From an uncultured Eubacterium sp. (lineage in GTDB: Bacteria; Bacillota; Clostridia; Lachnospirales; Lachnospiraceae), in NCBI GenBank assembly GCA_934322085.1, contig CAKRGF010000033.1, forward strand, positions 1 through 26,624: 26,624 nucleotides of DNA. Reading direction: 5' to 3'. Position 1 is the first letter of the stretch. Every line of letters begins with the position of its first letter. Made by a program: the position numbers and the translations under genes. Positions 23,742-26,624 of this stretch are shown in pieces. Below the pieces are notes generated by a model, which worked only from the letters and a program-made list of their open reading frames with translations, was not told where the DNA came from and did not search any database.

Positions 23742-24259
23742 ACTGACAAATGGATTTGTAATGAGAATGACTAACGGTGTATTGCGTGAACAGTTAGAAT
23801 ATGACGGTTCTGTTTTACCTAATTCAATATATGAGCAGTTAGCAACAGCCACAGAAATGTATTATTGTTTTGATGCCAATTTAGAAAAGAAAGCTATTAA
23901 TAAATATTCTTGCCGATATTTTGGAAAATGAATGTGAAGGATTAAAAGATACTTTAAATGCTGAGTATGAAGTTCCCAAAAATGAGCACGATAAGTTTGA
24001 TTTTTGGTATAGTTAATGGTTATAATGTTCGCCATAATGTTGCAGGTTAAAAGAGTGATTATAGCAAGGAAATGGGGTATGAACCATTTTCCAAAAGATG
24101 ACGGTTTCACAAGTATAGATGATGGTGGCATAAATTGGTGGACATGAGAATGATATTATATTAAAATGGTATTCAAAAGAAAGCATATAAAAGTAACCCA
24201 TTAACTGTTTAACGGAGCCAACAAAATTAAGGCTGTTTGACGAAGATGTGAAAAAAGAA
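23742..24259 (+). pseudogene. Frameshifted gene remnant, possibly HEPN-like
   Basis: Coding-quality pieces in changing frames follow one another. Frame A (to 23931) reads MTNGVLREQLEYDGSVLPNS and then IYEQLATATEMYYCFDANLEKKA. After a one-base shift near 23905 comes NILADILENECEGLKDTLNA and then EYEVPKNEHDKFDFWYS (to 24015). After another shift comes VNGYNVRHNVAG then a stop. Further pieces are DDGFTSIDDGGINWWT and ENDIILKWYSKESI, ending with EPTKLRLFDEDVKKE. RHNVA-G resembles the R-x4-H (RHNVAHG-type) motif of HEPN domains with the His lost. No intact start is visible. It is best treated as one decayed gene, though more than one source is possible. Confidence 0.5.
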
Positions 24260-24275
24260 TAGAGAGGAATTCTAT

Positions 24276-25322
24276 TTGAAAAAGAAAAAAGATGAAATTA
24301 CCATCCGCTCCAGCGCAGCGGAATACTTAACTTATGTTGCCTCTGTTGGTAACGAACAGGACAGCATTGAGATGCGCTATGAAGATGAGACTATATGGCT
24401 GACGCAGAAGATGATGGCGACATTATATGACGTTGGATTACCGACCATAAATGAACATATTAAAAAAATTTATGCGGATAGTGAATTAGAACAGACTGCA
24501 ACTATTCGGAATTTCCGGATAGTTCAAACTGAAGGTTCACGTCAAGTAACTCGTGATACAAAGCACTATAATCTTCAAATGATTATCGCAGTCGGCTTTA
24601 AAGTGAATAATGAGCGAGCAGTGCAGTTTCGCAAGTGGGCCAATGGTATCGTGAAGGACTACACCATCAAAGGCTGGGTCATGGATGATGAGCGTCTGAA
24701 AAATGGTGGCTCCGTGCTTACAGTAGAATACTTTGACCGTTTGCTTGAGCAGATTCGAGAAATCCGTCTGTCCGAGCGTAGGTTTTACCAGAAGATAACA
24801 GACATTTATGCGACAGCTCTTGATTATGACCGAACAGCAAAAACAACAAAGCAGTTCTTTGCAAAGGTTCAAAACAAGATGCATTATGCAGTTCACGGAC
24901 ATACAGCAGCAGAATTAATTTACGAACGTGCGGATGCGGAAAAACCACATATGGGACTCGCAACATGGGCAGCAGCTCCGGAAGGTAAAGTAGTAAAAAG
25001 TGATGTAAATATTGCAAACAATTATCTGAGTGAACAGGAAATGCGTTCGCTTGAGCGTATTGTATCTGCTTATTTGGATTTGGCAGAGGATCGTGCAGAA
25101 CGCCATATTCCAATGACGATGGAGGACTGGTCAAAGCGTCTGGATTTATTTCTGATGGCAGATGACAGAGAAGTTCTTCAGGATGCAGGCAAAATCACAG
25201 CAGAGATTGCAAAGGTAAAAGCAGAGACTGAATTTGAAAAATACCGCGTCATTCAGGATAGAATATTTATGTCGGATTTTGATAAGTATATATTGGAATT
25301 AGAGGAAAGCACAAAAAAATGA
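24276..25322 (+). CDS. RhuM-family protein
   Basis: A 348-residue protein of the RhuM family (named from a Salmonella pathogenicity-island gene; biochemical function unknown). Family blocks are clear: the N-terminal DETIWLTQKMMATLYDV, INEHIKKIYADSELEQ, the DNA-binding-like TRDTKHYNLQMIIAVGFKVNNERAVQFRKWAN, YTIKGWVMDDERLKNGG and the later YFDRLLEQIREIRLSERRFYQKI. RhuM genes are often found in restriction-modification and other defence loci, which matches the Mrr-like gene downstream. The start is a TTG eight bases after GAGAGG; no in-frame ATG occurs until 24370. The 3' end overlaps a 39-residue ORF by 4 bases (ATGA), so it is translationally coupled. The protein appears full length. Confidence 0.85.
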   Translation: MKKKKDEITIRSSAAEYLTYVASVGNEQDSIEMRYEDETIWLTQKMMATLYDVGLPTINEHIKKIYADSELEQTATIRNFRIVQTEGSRQVTRDTKHYNLQMIIAVGFKVNNERAVQFRKWANGIVKDYTIKGWVMDDERLKNGGSVLTVEYFDRLLEQIREIRLSERRFYQKITDIYATALDYDRTAKTTKQFFAKVQNKMHYAVHGHTAAELIYERADAEKPHMGLATWAAAPEGKVVKSDVNIANNYLSEQEMRSLERIVSAYLDLAEDRAERHIPMTMEDWSKRLDLFLMADDREVLQDAGKITAEIAKVKAETEFEKYRVIQDRIFMSDFDKYILELEESTKK

Positions 25323-25438
25323 TGGTGCAAGAAGAATATGAGATGCTTACAATAGATGAACAGTTAAGAACGGTGATTCAGGACAATAATCAGGTATGGA
25401 TATTGAAATTAATCAATATATTTTCGGATTATTTATAA
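25319..25438 (+). CDS. Small ORF (39 aa) coupled to the RhuM gene
   Basis: Begins in the ATGA overlap with the RhuM stop and ends at TAA 25436-25438. The peptide (MMVQEEYEMLTIDEQLR then QVWILKLINIFSDYL) is acidic at first and amphipathic at the end. No family is recognised, and it could be the remnant of a longer gene. Translational coupling is its main support. It lies 37 bases before the Mrr-like gene. Confidence 0.4.
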   Translation: MMVQEEYEMLTIDEQLRTVIQDNNQVWILKLINIFSDYL

Positions 25439-25475
25439 AGGTATATAGAATTAAAGAGAATGAGAGGTGTTAGTT

Positions 25476-26468
25476 ATGTCAAATGAAGAAAAAAGAATCT
25501 GGGGAATACATACTCAGGATGATAATCTGTTTCTTAAGAACGATGTAATTGCAATCGGATGGAGTGATATGGGTGACCTAGGCAATATCGATGCAAACAG
25601 AGATGCTTTTAAAGAAAAGTACACACAGATATATCCTGATGCGAAGAAAGGAAGCATTGCAACTGGGGCAGGAATGCTGTATCGCTTTTGTCACGAAATT
25701 CAGGTTGATGATTATGTCGTATTTCCTTCAAAGAGTAATCGTGAAGTGAACATAGGTGTTGTTGAAAGTGAATATATATATGATTCAAATCAGCCTGAAT
25801 ATGTACAAACCAGAAAAGTGAAGTGGTTGCAACATTTGCCTCGTATGGTGTTTTCACAGGGGGCTCTTTATGAGATTGGATCGGCGATGTCATTGTTTTC
25901 AGTAAAGAATTACGCTGATGAATTTTTGAGTGTGCTTGATAAGGATTTTATGAAGAACTATTCATCTGATTCTGAGGATGAGAGTGTTGGCGCAACAGCA
26001 GATGATATTATTGAGGGCACAAAGGACTTCATATTAAAAGAGTTAAGCCGTCAGCTTAAGGGCTATGACTTGGAAGGATTTGTTGCGGATCTTCTTCGGG
26101 CAATGGGATACAGAACAACTATATCACCACAAGGTGGAGATAGTGGGATAGACATTACTGCATATAAAGATGAGCTTCCACCTCGTATTCTTGTTCAAGT
26201 TAAAAGTCAAGATGGAGATATAAAGGAAACAACCATTCAGTCATTGAAAGGTGCAATGAGAGAAGGCGATTATGGTCTGTTTGTAACTCTTTCAAATTAC
26301 ACGAAGAATGCGCAGAAGTATCTTGATAGTACTCCAATTATTCGTGGTATCAATGGTACAGAACTGGTTGAACTTATTTTGAAATACTATGATGATTTGA
26401 GTGATAAGTACAGGAAGATGATTCCACTTAAACAGGTATATATTCCAATCGCAAAGGAGGAGCAATGA
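25476..26468 (+). CDS. Mrr-type (type IV-like) restriction endonuclease
   Basis: A 330-residue protein. Residues ~1-155 form an N-terminal domain (RIWGIHTQDDNLFLKNDVIA, IGWSDMGDLG, VDDYVVFPSKSNREVNIGVV) of the kind fused to Mrr nucleases, possibly an EVE/PUA-like modified-base reader; this is inference. The Mrr catalytic domain is at ~195-300: helix Glu200 in YDLEGFVADLLRAMGY, then GGDSGIDI with Asp226 and VQVKSQ with Gln241-x-Lys243, the D-(Q/E)xK metal-binding site, and GDYGLFVTLS. All catalytic residues are present. Such enzymes cut DNA carrying foreign modification and protect against phage. The start ATG is eight bases after AGAGG; an upstream GTG is inside that site. The next small ORF's strong ribosome binding site lies in its last codons. 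Confidence 0.85.
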   Translation: MSNEEKRIWGIHTQDDNLFLKNDVIAIGWSDMGDLGNIDANRDAFKEKYTQIYPDAKKGSIATGAGMLYRFCHEIQVDDYVVFPSKSNREVNIGVVESEYIYDSNQPEYVQTRKVKWLQHLPRMVFSQGALYEIGSAMSLFSVKNYADEFLSVLDKDFMKNYSSDSEDESVGATADDIIEGTKDFILKELSRQLKGYDLEGFVADLLRAMGYRTTISPQGGDSGIDITAYKDELPPRILVQVKSQDGDIKETTIQSLKGAMREGDYGLFVTLSNYTKNAQKYLDSTPIIRGINGTELVELILKYYDDLSDKYRKMIPLKQVYIPIAKEEQ

Positions 26469-26469
26469 T

Positions 26470-26559
26470 ATGAGAAATGTAGAAAAAAACAATGTACCGA
26501 ATCCGTGTCCTGATCAGGTTGAGCGTTATTTGCGTGCTTGGGATGAACTGAGCCTGTGA
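26470..26559 (+). pseudogene. 5' end of a gene interrupted by an insertion sequence
   Basis: An ORF of 29 codons starts one base after the endonuclease stop, behind the strongest ribosome binding site in the window (AAAGGAGG, 26453-26460, nine bases before ATG). The peptide MRNVEKNNVPNPCPDQVERY continues with LRAWDELSL and then ends. The last codons and the TGA fall inside what looks like an IS end (CTGTGA), so the original gene very likely continued. I do not recognise the protein. It would be the next member of the RhuM/39-aa/Mrr-like operon. Confidence 0.5.
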
Positions 26560-26624
26560 AAAAATTTCTGTAAATTATATAATATCAAGGTCTTCTATGA
26601 TAAAATACAAATCATAGGAGGCCT
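26550..26624 (+). mobile_element. Probable left end of an insertion sequence (IS256-like), cut by window
   Basis: From GAGCCTGTGAAAAAATTTCT (26550 on) the sequence changes to an AT-rich leader resembling IS256-family terminal repeats (G-rich end, CTGTG, then A/T tract). Downstream are an inverted repeat CTATGAT (26595-26601)/ATCATAG (26611-26617) and AGGAGG (26616-26621), overlapping it, as expected just before a transposase start. The transposase, right end and target duplication are outside the window, so the family is tentative. Confidence 0.4.

Noticed and set aside
23698..23931. 77-codon ORF as an intact gene
   Set aside because: No ribosome binding site, starts at a TTG inside eroded sequence, and its natural continuation is found one frame over, so it is part of a pseudogene.

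Overview
The window reads as chromosomal DNA of a low-to-moderate GC, anaerobic, motile Firmicute, most likely Lachnospiraceae (Roseburia/Agathobacter-like). This is inferred from Gram-positive ribosome binding sites and gene content: VanW-type cell-wall protein, stand-alone CheX, MutS2 and YhaM homologues, and a B12-binding radical SAM protein. No species marker was available, so the family level is an inference.

Layout. 1-2297: 3' part of a GH13 amylase-type glycosidase, then a CDF metal-ion exporter. 2346-2515: tRNA-Gly(TCC) with its own promoter and terminator. 2543-4306: B12-binding-type radical SAM protein, convergent with and overlapping a membrane-anchored helical-repeat protein (4290-4916, minus). 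4944-10402: a rightward block with a 30-residue membrane peptide, VanW/G5-like surface protein, AIR-synthase-family protein, Lrp/AsnC regulator overlapping an aminotransferase, CheX, and the tRNA methyltransferase TrmL, closed by a strong hairpin terminator. 10442-12617: ECF sigma factor overlapping a large one-TM presumed anti-sigma/sensor protein. 12631-17259: leftward mutS2-response regulator-histidine kinase operon with a visible promoter and a stable 5' stem-loop. 17263-17706: two related ~170-180 bp palindromes. 17756-19296: small membrane proteins and a secreted FN3-like protein. 19317-21700: yhaM-rlmD RNA-processing pair.

From about 21700 to the right end the DNA becomes visibly more AT-rich and changes character. 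It holds an HNH-like protein of unknown function, a C-terminal remnant of a serine recombinase, a multiply frameshifted pseudogene with a possible broken HEPN motif, a RhuM-family gene, two tiny ORFs, and an Mrr-type restriction endonuclease. At the edge, what looks like the left end of an insertion sequence has cut into a gene. This is best read as an acquired, partly decayed defence/mobile-element island.

The most unusual structure is the palindrome pair. All four arms share a core, and several paired positions differ between copies in a compensatory way, which suggests a maintained DNA or RNA fold rather than chance. The best candidates for an undescribed system are this element and the RhuM/39-aa/Mrr-like/interrupted-gene cluster beside the HNH-like protein.
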